Shown here in pieces: positions 43,567 to 53,992 of a DNA stretch of 64,000 bases. The notes under the pieces were generated by a model. That model was given only the letters and a program-made list of their open reading frames with translations. It made no database searches and had not been told where the DNA came from. The translations under genes were made by a program, and so were the position numbers. The stretch is from Corythucha ciliata (taxonomy: Eukaryota; Arthropoda; Insecta; Hemiptera; Tingidae). How positions within the stretch are numbered: position 1 is the first letter of the stretch; each line of letters starts with the position of its first letter. The DNA lies in NCBI GenBank assembly GCA_038030265.1, contig CM075941.1, positions 48,895,952 through 48,959,951 on the forward strand. Reading direction: 5' to 3'.

Positions 43567-45657
43567 ATAGTACCCTTCACGAACGAATGCATTTTTGTAG
43601 CAAAATGCCGGGTTCACTCTGAGTCGTGCAGAGTTGGACTAGAGCACGACTACTTGTAATTTGGGAACCCCTTTTAAAACAAGTATTGTGCTCTCGCCCA
43701 TCTGACGACTCCGTGTAAATCCCGGTTAGCTCTTGTACGTTGAAGTAATTACAAGCCGCTAGCCGTTAACATGAAGTCAGTAACGAATGGTTTTCTGCGC
43801 ATCATAAGGGAATTGAATGAACCCACCAATTTCTACCGCTTTATGATTACACGTTATACAGGGTGATGAGCAAAATGAGAGGGGTGATTGTACACCCAAA
43901 ATGCAACAAAAAGTGCCCTGTGACCCTGGGTCCGATTTCCATTCCTAGTCGAGATAATAGATTTTTTTCACGTTTTTCAGCACAACATGGGGTTTCGCAA
44001 CAAAACCAGTTGTAACTTGGGAAATAACAGTCCTAGGTTAAATCCAACAACACCATTGAAAAGAGCACACTTTTTTCTGTGGGATCATGGCCATTTTGTC
44101 TAGGGGCTATTCTTGGAGTAAACTGGGAAAATATCAAGATATGTATTTTCAAAAATGTTAATTTTTGACAACCGTTCAAAGCAAGACTACAGTAGCAAAG
44201 TTGCTCCCAGTGCCTGGAAAATTCCTCTAAAACTGGATGTAGGCACTTAGTTTAATAATTCATGGATAGTTTACTCCTGTCTTTCGCAATTTTATGAGAA
44301 AAGTTCATTGTTATACTAAAAAAATGAGGCAATTAAGCCCATTTTGAGTGCCTACAAGAAGATACGAGAGCAATTCAAAAAACTTTTTTGCAACTTAATT
44401 CATTTTTATTCACTTATTCTGTGCAAATCTATGAGAAAAAACAAATTAAAGTGAAATGTATACGCTCTCTGGATAGATTGGTGTCTCCGCTTCGTTGAAT
44501 AAGCGGCTTTCACATTGAGGAGAAACTCGCACTAGCAGTCAGCATCAATTCGGGAAATCAATCAAAAGAATTCCGTTTTGAATGCCACCATTTTTTCGGA
44601 GACAAACGATTTTTGACTGACCGGAACGGATTCACCTTTATGTCCCTATGCCACGCTTTCCTGTTAGCCCTGAAGTGTACAGCGGTGGACTCACGGGTCA
44701 TCGACGGCTTCGATGCGGTCAAGACAGTCGTCCCCTTCAGTTTCGAAACGATTCGTGAGCCACCAAAAGACGTCGTGGCAATGAGCTGGGTTTCATCCGT
44801 GAACGGGCATGGGTCCAACGTGCTGACACTTGGCTGTATCCCACCTTTGTCAGGGATGATTTTCAGTACACTATTGAACCGTTGGACAAATCTCCCTAAT
44901 TGGAAGAATTATCAATCAAGATTTGCGAAATAAAATAAATCAATCAATCAATCTCTCGCTTTCATGCACCATCGCACTACCATGGTAACCGAGCGATTCA
45001 CTGATGATTCGAATTTCATCACAACTCCTCGAACTCCATTAATAAAATGGCTTCGCATTTCATACCCCCTCCCCTATACATTTAGCCGAAGTATTTTCTT
45101 TTTATTTGATTTTACGAGTAAAATGGCAAGAAATTTGGAGAGGCAAAAAAAATGTGTGTTTTGGAGGAAATCGAAAAAGAGAAAAGTATTCTTTTAGCCT
45201 CATTTTCCTCTCGAATCACTCATCACGATAAGGAGGAAGCATGGAAATGAGTTTTGACGAAGGCAAAGGCAGTGGGTGTCGTGTCAGACAATCGAGACTG
45301 GGTGTTTCTCAGAGACAAAGTATTTGGCGTGTGGAAAAGTCACACACTCGTAAGTATCCTTCCATTTTTGGTATTAATTCCATATTCATATTCTGACGAA
45401 AAACTCAAGCATATTAGGAACCTACGTATTTGCTAAAATGGTTTCAAATCGGTCGTTCTAATAAGTGAGTCATCTGTTTTGGATCGAAAACAGCAAATAT
45501 TCAGCTTGAGTGACGACTATGAATACGGCCTCCACAGTTTTTTTGTTTTTTTTTTGTTTTTTTTCAATTTTTTTTAAAACTTATTTTTAAATATTTGTTT
45601 TGAAAACTTTGTCATGTACAGAATGTCAACGTAATTTCAGGCAAAAAAAGATAACAG
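43567..45657. other. Harbinger internal sequence without a confirmed gene
   Basis: AT-rich. Candidate upstream coding for the accessory protein lies at 45254-45350 (plus), reading DNRDWVFLRDKVFGVWKSHTL and followed by GTAAGT at 45351, a good donor; a domain assignment is uncertain. ACAGGGTGATGAG near 43858 looks like another transposon-type terminus. A frame at 44613-44933 is open but unrecognised. A T-rich tract lies at 45539-45575. Confidence 0.4.
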
Positions 45658-45870
45658 AAAGCAAACGTCTTTCTGACGTTTTCAAACGTCTCAAAAGGAG
45701 AAAAGCCCCAAATTTGGGGTGACGTGTATCTGCAAATTTTGGACCCGTCGTCTCCGACGGTCTCGAGGCTTAATTTAGCCGAAACCGATCCAGCTCAGCG
45801 AGTAGTCGAAATTCCGGTTGAGAGGACTGAAGAATCTGAAGGAAATAATCAACCGGATGCCAACACTGAG
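45658..45870 (+). CDS. Harbinger accessory protein (Myb/SANT-like partner), middle exon
   Basis: Open, phase-0 stretch of 71 codons from a TAACAG acceptor to GAG followed by GTGCGA. It encodes IWGDVYLQILDPSSP and a polar, acidic segment (RTEESEGNNQPDANTE). It lies in the same frame phase as the next exon. In autonomous Harbinger elements a second protein with a Myb/SANT-like domain brings the transposase into the nucleus and to DNA. The domain itself would lie in an earlier exon. Splice sites are predicted by eye. Confidence 0.45.
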
Positions 45871-46336
45871 GTGCGATTATTCACTTTTGGCTTATTATTT
45901 CTCAATAATAAGTCTTTGTAATCGTATCGCAAAAAAATTTTTTTGACCCCCCCTCAAAATTTGTAGTTTTACGTTTCAAAGTGCGTAGAATCCAAATCTG
46001 CAATAAAAAAAAAAAATGTCCGTCCGCCGTCCGGGCCATATCTTGCCCTAGGATTGCTCGAAAAAACTCGTTCTTTCGCACATAGACTCCATTTGGGGTC
46101 TAGTTGGTCCTAACATCTGATCAGTTTGATCAAATAACCTCCTTGGGTTTTATGGGCCAAAAGCGGGTCCAAAATGGGGATTTTCAAAGGATTTGGGGTC
46201 ATAGGGGTGTGGGGTGTCGATTTTCATGAAATTTCAAGCCGGATTTGACTACATCCATGAATAATAAACCCACAGTCGAAATAATAAGGCATTGTTCGAT
46301 AATTCGCAGCGTTTTAAATTAGCGATGTCTTAACAG

Positions 46337-46645
46337 ATTATTCAACAGACCAGAGGAAGCCCACCCCCGAAAAAGGCAAAGAGAACCGTCCGCCAAGATG
46401 GATGCACGGACAAACAAATGGAAAAGGAGAATATGAAAATTGAACTTCTTAAGTTAGAAATTTATCTGAAGAAACTCGAAGCGTTACGAATGGAACGCAG
46501 CTTGGGCATTCCACCGTCAAAGTGGACCCTGGATCTTGCACTTCAGTCTTACGACGTTGAAGTACAAGATTCCGAGCTCTCTGTGACGGATGCCTTCAAC
46601 GTCCAGAACCCGGCTGGTCCTGTAAATGTCAAACGTGCAAAATAG
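46337..46645 (+). CDS. Harbinger accessory protein, last exon
   Basis: Follows CTTAACAG. Encodes a basic motif SPPPKKAKRTVRQ that looks like a nuclear localisation signal, then a charged helix with coiled-coil character (MEKENMKIELLKLEIYLKKL), then SLGIPPSKWTLD, and ends at TAG/TAA 46643-46645. The helix plus nuclear signal at the C-terminus is as expected for the Myb-like partner protein of PIF/Harbinger transposons. It converges on the transposase gene, whose stop is 73 bases downstream on the other strand. Confidence 0.55.
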   Translation: MIQQTRGSPPPKKAKRTVRQDGCTDKQMEKENMKIELLKLEIYLKKLEALRMERSLGIPPSKWTLDLALQSYDVEVQDSELSVTDAFNVQNPAGPVNVKRAK

Positions 46646-46717
46646 TCAAATGCAAATGCATGCAAATGCAATGCAGCAAAATGTTCCTTTTACGAAGAGA
46701 GTAAAAATTCTACTTCT

Positions 46718-47705
46718 TTATTTAGGAGTCAAAATAAAATACTGAAGAAATCTTTGAAGTCTATTTTCACCGCCCGTGTCACTTTCATATTCTAGTATTT
46801 CCTCGACGTCAACATTCTCTGCCTCGCTAGTTGATTGTGCATCAACATCTAGGATTATGTCTTGCACTGATATGTCATCATCGTCTGCGTGTACTTGGCA
46901 AGCCACGTTGTGAAGAACAGTGCACGCCAAAACTTTCCTCGCTGCGTACGTAGGCTGAAGTCTCATGTGATTCAGCCATGGAAATCTCTCTTTCATGATT
47001 CCGAAGGTGTTTTCAATTATACGCCTAGTAATTCTGTGTTTTTGGTTGAATATAGCCTCAGCTCTGCGGTCAGGGTTTCCATTTATAGGAGTCATGAGCC
47101 AGTCTCTCAGGAAGTACCCACTACCTCCAAGAATTACTGCACCTGTGAACGGTTGCCATCCCTGTTCGAATCGCTGGTTTACCTTGGAATTTCGAAGAAC
47201 GCGAGAATCATGCACGCTTCCAGGCCAGTTGGCGTTTACCGCATAAACCACGTGGTCAGGCCCACAAACCATCATGACGTTAATGGCATGCTTGCCATGT
47301 CGGTTGAGGAATTTTTCTTCGTGAACGTTTGGTGCATCGATGTTAATCATTGTGCCGTCTATGCACCCAGCGACGGAAGCGAATCTTCCTTTTTCAAAAA
47401 ATTTTATGGCTAATCCAGAAGCGTCTTCTGGCCAACGAACAGACTCTTGAATCTTAAAATGAACTATTGCACTGGACACATCTTGGAGTACGCGGCATAC
47501 CTTTACTCAAGCCGTGCATGGCGCCAACTCCGTGATATTGGTACCCAGTGTCCACTCAGCGTAAAAAAGTCAATAGCTTCTGTTCAGCGGACAACACTTG
47601 GCTCCGTTTCGTACCTGAGGATATATGACTGCCAATTTTCTCAAGCACGTATTCAATTTGAGGCCTACTCAAACGAAAAGCTTCGCGCACAAAACTGCCA
47701 CTCAT
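46718..47705 (-). pseudogene. HARBI1-like PIF/Harbinger transposase, broken
   Basis: DDE_Tnp_4-type nuclease. N-terminal part from ATG 47703-47705 (MSGSFVREAFRLSRPQIE) has an in-frame TGA at 47556-47558 at a position where W is expected, then reads VDTGYQYHGVGAMHGLSK to a small deletion/frameshift near 47500. The remainder reads VCRVLQDVSSAIVHF, AGCIDGTMINI (first D), GSVHDSRVL (second D) and IENTFGIMKERF (E), ending at a stop at 46718-46720. The usual LGDSGY motif reads LGGSGY. A start at 47479 would be a GTG inside the protein and is not real. Two frame-breaking lesions make it non-functional. Confidence 0.88.
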
Positions 47706-48051
47706 CGTAAAATTCATTCCCTTCGTACATGTGCTCTCGCGAACTCTTCGTCACTGTCTTCCTCGGAAAAATAGCGTAACACAGACCTTTCACTCCCCAC
47801 TTAAAAGTCAAATAAACGATTCTAAAGAAAATCTTAAAACGTTTAAGAAAATGCGGCTTCACTCTGCAATTTTGTTTCACAAACATATTTCATATAGCTT
47901 CGTTTATTTATAAGAAGAGTTGAAAAGTGTTCACTCTGCACTTCACTTTTCATTCCTCTTTTCAAATTCCCCTTGGAGGAACAGAAACTTTGCAGAAGAG
48001 TGCAAAGTTGGTAGTGAAGAGTCCAGAGTACGTTCGTGAAATAGGCCCCTG

Positions 48052-48936
48052 ATTGAAAAATTGAAAAGTCATTTAGAAATGAGGGAATTACCAATTGTTG
48101 ACGGTAAATTACAATTTTTGGGACTTGAAATAACGAAATCAGATGGCCAAATAACGATTTCTCAGAAAATTTTGAAAAAATTTAATATGCAGGACTGTCC
48201 GACCACTAAAATACCCGTTCAACCAAAACTCGATTTGAGAAAGGGGGTAGTTAAAAATGAATTGAAAGTGCCTTTTAAAGAATTGATTGGAAGCTTAATG
48301 TATTTGATGATGGGGTCTCGCCCTGATTTGTGTTATGCAGTATCTTATTTTGGTCGTTTTCAAAATTGTTTTGATATTGAGCATTGGAGATATCTTAAAA
48401 ACGTCTTGCGATATCTAAAATTTACAGAGAATCATGGACTAAAATTTCATAAAAATTCAAATGTTGGTTTATTCATTCGTGCATTTGTAGATGCAGATTT
48501 CGCTTCAGATTCTAATGATCGTAAAAGTGTGTCCGGTTTTACTGTTAAAATGAACGAAAACACTGTAGTTTGGAGCTCAAAGAAGCAATCAGTAGTAGCA
48601 TTGAGTAGTGCAGAAGCAGAATTTTACGCACTTGCGAGTTGTATTGTTGAATGTCTATTCTTTGATAATGTTTTAAATGAAATTTCGAGTTTGAATTATC
48701 CAATAGTTTTGTGTGAAGGCAATCAATCCGCGATAAAAATTGCACTGACTCTTGAGACAAAAAGATCTAAACATTTTGACGTGAAATTTAATTTTGTAAA
48801 GGATAAAGTTAAAGACGAAAAATTTGAAATCTGTTACGTGTCAACTCATGAGCAAGTGGCTGATGGCCTCACTAAAGCCCTAAATGTTTACAAATTTAAT
48901 GAATTTATGAAAAATTTGGGAGTTTGTGTTTGTTAA
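48052..48936 (+). CDS. Copia Gag-Pol polyprotein, C-terminal part (RT end and RNase H)
   Basis: Continues the same frame after the transposon. Contains the RT connection (PIVDGKLQFLGLEI, IGSLMYLMMGSRPDLCYAV) and RNase H motifs FVDADFASDSNDRKSVSGF, VALSSAEAEFYAL and THEQVADGLTKAL, ending at TAA 48934-48936. Base composition is noticeably more AT-rich than the first part; this is seen also at the very end of the first part, so it belongs to the element. Confidence 0.93.
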   Translation: MEKLKSHLEMRELPIVDGKLQFLGLEITKSDGQITISQKILKKFNMQDCPTTKIPVQPKLDLRKGVVKNELKVPFKELIGSLMYLMMGSRPDLCYAVSYFGRFQNCFDIEHWRYLKNVLRYLKFTENHGLKFHKNSNVGLFIRAFVDADFASDSNDRKSVSGFTVKMNENTVVWSSKKQSVVALSSAEAEFYALASCIVECLFFDNVLNEISSLNYPIVLCEGNQSAIKIALTLETKRSKHFDVKFNFVKDKVKDEKFEICYVSTHEQVADGLTKALNVYKFNEFMKNLGVCVC

Positions 48937-48971
48937 TTTGGAATGAAATGAACCGCAGGATTGGGCGGGGA

Positions 48972-49149
48972 TGTTGATGACAATCCGTGTTGTCCCTAGG
49001 CCATCGCACTATAACCTTTCGTTTGTTTATATAACCTTGTGCTTGTATTCGTTGTTCGGAAGTCGTTTGCTCTTTTCATGTGTTGCTCAATAAAGTTACC
49101 GTTTTTTTCTCGTTTAACTCGTTTACCTTACGCTTTTCTGTCACGAACA
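48972..49149 (+). repeat. Copia 3' LTR
   Basis: 178 bp, 177 of 178 bases identical to the 5' LTR. Confidence 0.92.
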
Positions 49150-50084
49150 ATAAAAGAGATGTCCTTTTACTCGTTCCGATGAGATGAATGACCTACAGGA
49201 AAACTCCTGCAGGATCTTTCTTTTCTTTGCCATCATTAAAGCAAAATGACATCATAAAAAAGTCCGTTAATTGTCATCTGCATTTGTTACCTAAATCCCT
49301 ATAGCACCTAAAGTGAAAAATATTGCGTCGTTGTTAGCGCGCGTGCTTTTACCGCGCTCGTTATTTGATGAATACCAGCGAGCATAGATAAATAATACTT
49401 GGAGGGAGCGAAAACGAAAGCAAAAATTCATATTTCACATCTATGCAGAGACAGCACGCAACTATGTTCATATCACTGCTTAACCTGAGGGTGAAGAAGA
49501 GAATACCACTTTTTTTTTTTTTTTTGCCAACAATTACGTTATTTTTACCTTTCCCCGCCCATCAAAATGCATGATCGGACCTTTTTTTTTTCTTCTTTTG
49601 ATCGGACACACGAAGCTTCTAAAAAGAAACCAAACTGTTTGGAAACTTCAATCACTACCGTGTGTGGAGTCTCGTCAAAATACATGGAAGAGACTCAAGG
49701 GTGACTGGTTTTTAACTCAAGTTTCCGACCAGTTTCTTTTCAGTCGCTCCGCGTGTAGACGGGCTTAGTGAATAATTTCTGAGATAATCTGCATCTGCCT
49801 ACTACCAAAGAATATTTATTTTGATGACAAAACAGGTGAATTTTTTGATCAACACCTTAACCATCAGCAATTGATAAAGCCCTTATAGGCCTCTCAAATT
49901 TTATCCAACGTGATAACATTATACAAGGCACATACACGTCTGGTTTGAAAGGAAATAAATTGCGAAATGTGTGCCTCACTCACGTTCACTAGGATTTTAA
50001 GTTCGCTTGGTTTTTCAATCTATCAATTATTTGACTAATTTGGTAGGCACACTCAAGACATTTTCAGATGAAATCGAACTCCTG
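49150..50084. other. No gene recognised
   Basis: Contains a T run (about 49510-49526). Short frames only. Confidence 0.5.
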
Positions 50085-50375
50085 ATGGTTCGGTCATACT
50101 GGCGGACCCACCGCTTGGTCCGGAACCGACTACGGTCATATTGGTGGCCCACCAATTTGTCCGAAGGAGTCTCCGGACATTCTGGTGGCCCATCAATTTG
50201 TCCGGTACACTACGGACAAATTGGTTGCTACACCCACCAATATGACCGAAGTGCCCACCAATTTGTCCGATACACAACGGACATATTGTCCGATACACAA
50301 CGGACATATTGGTGGGTGCGGGAATTCTTTCCATTACCGCATCCACCAATTTGTCCGCCCACCAATATGACAGCG
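50085..50375. repeat. Cluster of alternating inverted repeats (CCACCAATTTGTCCG / CGGTCATATTGGTGG)
   Basis: Within about 290 bases at least nine copies of two related 15-mers alternate in orientation, for example TCATATTGGTGGCCCACCAA at about 50136, CGGACAAATTGGTTG at 50205, CCACCAATATGACCG, CCCACCAATTTGTCCG and CGGACATATTGGTGGGT. Adjacent copies form near-perfect palindromes. Non-coding. This could be the subterminal region of an unrecognised transposon or a foldback element. Confidence 0.65.
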
Positions 50376-50430
50376 ACTCACGAGCCGTACCGGAGATACG
50401 GTGTCCGGGTTCGATTCCCGCTCCGTGGCA
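50376..50430 (+). repeat. tRNA-like (SINE head) sequence
   Basis: Contains GGGTTCGATTCCCGC at 50407-50421, a perfect match to an RNA polymerase III B-box (GGTTCRANNCC) with flanking stem bases. An A-box-like stretch is weak. It directly follows the inverted-repeat cluster. A full tRNA cloverleaf cannot be drawn, so a SINE remnant is more likely than a tRNA gene. Confidence 0.4.
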
Positions 50431-52311
50431 GTTTCTTTCTCTCACGTCACTGTTGTTTATGGTATCAAAATTATTACTCCTTGGACGGCTTAGGGTATAC
50501 GTATACGGAATGAAATGCACTCTTTCCGACCGCCAGCTGCCGGAGCGATTTTTTTTTTTTTCCCCCTTTTTGTCCCGGCAGATTTTGGTAATTTTGTCCC
50601 GATTTTGTCAAATTTCAAGTTGGCAACCCTAAATGAATGTCAAAGAAATAAAAACCTCAAATTTCCGCGCTAACTATTGTCGCTTTTATTGACTCGTACT
50701 GTCGTCTTTCCTGTTCTTTTTGTTTCTTCACACTCAGACAGGCAGCCACGGAGCCTCTCAACGACGTCAACGCCTTTTCTGAAACAACAAAAATCTTCTC
50801 CTTTAATCACTAACCCCGCCACCCGCTCCACCATGTCCATCAACAACCGTCGTTCTTTTCATTTCCCAAGACTGTAAAGCGCATTGGTATATGTACCTTT
50901 CGTAATAAAATTGAATTGAGATTTCTCTTTCTCTCTCACTCACTCAAGAAGACCCGTGCGTCGCGACGACGACACAGCCTGTGATTATCACTTGGTGTGT
51001 GGATGAAGAAACCCAGGTGGGGGGGGGGGGTGTGGATAGGCCCCGCAAAGAGACAAAACAAAAAAATGAAACGAAGAGAAAGAAAAAAGAAGAAAAAAAA
51101 ATACTTTGAACTCGGGACTTCGTATAGTTATCGCATAGTACGTGATTCTCGCGGGGGCATATCGCTCCCTTCTTTCTCACTCGCTCCTTAATTGTACAAA
51201 GTTGTCTCTTTCGTCTTTATAAGGGAGACACGAGTGGCTTCTCACGGGAACTTTTTCTCCCTCCCCCCCCCCCTTATCACTGCCACCACCTGTTTCTCAC
51301 AGCTTTTTGTTTCAGTTTTAACAAATATTAGCAGAGTTTTTTTTTTGTTTTTTTAAATAGTAATGAGTTCATCCATTCATTACGTTTCTGTAGTACTCAT
51401 ACCATTACGCATTTATTTACCTTTTTCCGTATTTTATCAGCCAAGCTTAAATATTGTAAAAAAAACACTCAAAAGAAACAATTTTTTTTTTTTTTTGTAC
51501 CTGCAGAAACAGTTGAATTCAAGGAAAGAGGCCCCCTCCCTCCCCGCTGCTTCAACAAACTAACTGTTCCGACTTGTAAATCATCCTATGAGGGTGTACT
51601 TGGAGTACCCAATTACGTTGACCCAACCCCGGGCCTCTTTGAAGGGTACAAGTGTGTATCAGCGACTGGCCAAAGGCCGATTTGAAATTTATGAGTTTTT
51701 ATTTTTAACAATTTTTTTTTTACAGTAGTATAAAAATTGTGAGAATCAACTATTTTTCCATTCTTTTTTTTTTTATAGCTGAACATTGAAATTTCATGGT
51801 TTGAGCATCAAAAATACCTTGCAAAGACAGTCTTCTAAAGTTCTACAAAATTTAATTTTAAATTCATTTTTATTTCATGAGATATGAGTAAAACTTGATA
51901 AATAAAGATCAAAATAATTTACTTAAACCGAAAGAAATCCGTTTTATATACACAAAATAAATTGTACAAAAATAAACAACTAAAAAATTATAAAAGGGAG
52001 AATGAGTAGTCACCCTTGATACAGTTAACTTAAACGTAACAAAATTGGAAATAATCACAGTCATTAAAAGAGGCTAAAGGGTGAAACATAAAGACTTTAG
52101 AAAAGTAAGGAACCTGATTGGCTAGGAATGATTATTATTGGCAGGTTTCTAATACTCTGATTGATTGCTTTTAAACGGAAATTGACATCAGTCTTTCATA
52201 TTACACCCTTGGAAGATTTTTTTTTTCATTTTTTTATTGTTGTTCAGCGAGCAAGGCACTGGACAGTCTTACTTCTTTTTTTTTTCGCCTAAAAACTAAA
52301 CAAAAACAAAC
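50431..52311. other. No gene recognised; includes innexin 3' flank
   Basis: G-rich tract at about 51017-51030, C tract near 51258-51271, several T runs. A hexamer TTTATT at 52233-52238 reads AATAAA on the minus strand, 74 bases past the innexin stop, and could terminate that transcript. AATAAA on the plus strand near 50901 follows an otherwise unassigned stretch. Confidence 0.45.
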
Positions 52312-52884
52312 TTACTGAGCGTTACTCGCGGCCGTTTGCATCTTTTTGGACAGCTCGGTGACAACATCGCGAAACACGAGCGGATCCATGTTCCTGCCGA
52401 GCATGTACAGAATCCACCAGTCGCCGACGTCACTGTTCCTTGAAATATCTTGGGCGACGTCCATTGGAACCATGCGATTTCTGAAACGGAGCAAATGAGG
52501 GCGAATCGCCGGACAGGTCATGATGATGACGCGATAGAGGACGAGAACTGTCAAGAGGGTGGCGAGAATGATGAACCAGAACCAAATGAAAATGTATGTT
52601 TTTTCGTTGACGATATTCAACGGGAGAATGCAGAGGGAGTCGTGTTTTTGTATCGTGCCCGACGGACCGAATTTATGGAAAGTGCACTTGGTGACGCGGG
52701 GGAAGACGTAAACCATGGGGTCGACGCGTTCCTCTTGAGCCTGCTCACTGAAGCTCATGACTCGAAGGCCGTAAGACATAAATTCACCGTCGAAAAATTG
52801 ATTCATCAAATAGAGTTGACCGATGATATTGACAAGGCAGAGAGCCTCGCAAAACCAGTAACGAACGGCATACGTGTTGTGTCT
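52312..52884 (-). CDS. Innexin, last coding exon
   Basis: Innexins form gap-junction channels and hemichannels in the plasma membrane of protostomes. This exon encodes the C-terminal half: end of the third membrane segment (YWFCEALCLVNIIGQLYL), second extracellular loop with YVFPRVTKCTFHKFG and two conserved cysteines 18 residues apart, fourth membrane segment beginning NEKTYIFIWFWFIILATLL, and a cytoplasmic tail with GDWWILYMLGRNMDPLVF ending at TAA 52312-52314. The 5' boundary is a splice acceptor: on the minus strand a T-rich tract and ATTATGTTGCAG precede AGACACAACACG, so an apparent ATG three codons upstream is intronic. The loop and tail look closest to the insect inx1/ogre type, from memory. 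The other exons are not seen in the 11 kb upstream. Confidence 0.93.
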   Translation of the reverse strand, partial: RHNTYAVRYWFCEALCLVNIIGQLYLMNQFFDGEFMSYGLRVMSFSEQAQEERVDPMVYVFPRVTKCTFHKFGPSGTIQKHDSLCILPLNIVNEKTYIFIWFWFIILATLLTVLVLYRVIIMTCPAIRPHLLRFRNRMVPMDVAQDISRNSDVGDWWILYMLGRNMDPLVFRDVVTELSKKMQTAASNAQ

Positions 52885-53990
52885 CTGCAACATAATAATA
52901 AAAAAAAAATAAGAAAAAACCTCATAAATTAAGAAAACTTTGTAAAGTGGTCTATTATTTTAGAACTAAATTGCGACACATCGTAAAAGAATGGGGAAAA
53001 AAGGATCTTATAACCAGTGGTTAACGGCAATAAATTCTCAAAGCCGGGCATTTTTCTCTCCCTTCCTTCTTTTTTTTTCATTCTCCACAGCCGACGTATA
53101 CGAAAGAAAAAAAAGCTTTTAATTTGATGACAAGAGGTCCGTGTAAAACACAAGACACCCTCCCCCCCCACTTCCCAACTCCTAACTTTGATTTAAAAAA
53201 AAAAAAATGTCATCCCGGGACCACAAAGCGGTTTTTTTAAATCTTTCCTGAAATTATAGAAAGTTATGGCGTACCCAAAGGAATTTATAACCACTGTATA
53301 GGCGCATTTACTTCCTTTCCGCCCTGCCACGCTCAACTACCGTGGAATTCTACTTGTAATGGGACGTTGAGGAGGAGGAGGGGGTGGGTAAAGAAAAAAG
53401 AAAAGAAAAAAACCGCACGACATGATGTCATCGATACGAACAAGTCAAATCAGAGGGAGACAAGAGAGAGACAGAGAGAGAAATAAGAAATGTCAAGACC
53501 GCGGTGAAAAAATTGAGGAAACGCGTTTCACGCACTTTGGACACGCAGCTGCAGGAAGGGAAAATCGTTGCTCAGCTGTCAGCTCTGAAAAAGTAACCTT
53601 GTCCGACAGCAACTGAAAATTTGGGAAACGTCACTTTGGCGGTTCAAGAAATGGTCGTCTATGCGAGAGAAATTGGATGAAAACGACGACAATTTTGGTA
53701 TTTCTAGTTCAACACGGTCCTGTGGGCCCAGAAACTTGACTGCTTTGTCATTAAAACTGCGTTTTCAGCTACTACGGGGAACTGGACTGGCCCCCAATTT
53801 AATAAGATCGACGTCCGCCATTCGTTGTTCACTAGGAACGAGCATTCGGGCCAGTTCGGGAACGATTCTATGAGGGTTTGGCTCTTTCTGGTCAAGAAAT
53901 TCCGTAGATTCGGTGCCTAAAAATGCCAAAGTCGCAGGCTTTTCAAGAAAAAACAATTTCAAACGGTTTTGACCCTTTGAAGTGTTGGAT
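52885..53990. other. Probable innexin intron, no coding exon found
   Basis: Upstream of the exon on the minus strand. Contains A/T-rich simple sequence and a purine-rich tract (AGAGAGACAGAGAG, about 53460-53485). No innexin-like frame for the N-terminal half. Confidence 0.4.
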
Positions 53991-53992
53991 CC

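Larger units (their letters stand above)
43426..48048. mobile_element. PIF/Harbinger DNA transposon inserted in Copia
   Basis: Terminal inverted repeats of at least 24 bp with one mismatch start GGGCCTATTTCACGAA on both strands. Flanking CTG at 43423-43425 and 48049-48051 is a 3-bp target duplication, and one of these triplets is the original codon of the Copia frame. Inside are a HARBI1-like transposase on the minus strand and the accessory DNA-binding protein on the plus strand, the classic two-gene layout. Subterminal motifs ACTTTGCACTC and TCTTCAACTTT recur near both ends and may be transposase-binding sites. Transposase is broken, so the copy is non-autonomous. Confidence 0.92.
40209..49149 (+). 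mobile_element. Copia LTR retrotransposon, split by a PIF/Harbinger transposon
   Basis: Two 178-bp LTRs (40209-40386 and 48972-49149) with TG...CA ends differ at one base. Between them are a primer-binding site, one Gag-Pol frame in two pieces (40501-43425 and 48052-48936) and a G-rich tract before the 3' LTR (GGATTGGGCGGGGA). The 4.6-kb interruption is a DNA transposon with its own terminal repeats and a CTG duplication. Leaving the insertion aside, the element is about 4.3 kb and shows no stop or frameshift. No clear 5-bp target duplication is visible around the LTRs (GAAGA left, ATAAA right). Confidence 0.93.

Noticed and set aside
46889..47413. 174-residue plus-strand frame within 46.9-47.4 kb
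   Set aside because: It is the antisense of the HARBI1-like transposase, which has clear catalytic motifs on the minus strand.
47479..47479. Start of the transposase at 47479
   Set aside because: The codon is GTG, and conserved transposase sequence continues upstream in another frame.
50376..50430. True tRNA gene
   Set aside because: A B-box is present but no cloverleaf or clear A-box; a SINE remnant is more likely.
51200..51250. TATA-like CTTTATAAGG as a promoter
   Set aside because: No downstream gene on the plus strand and no other promoter element seen.
52885..52893. ATG just upstream of the innexin exon as a start codon
   Set aside because: It lies within a polypyrimidine-AG splice acceptor, and the protein begins mid-domain, so the exon is internal or terminal, not first.
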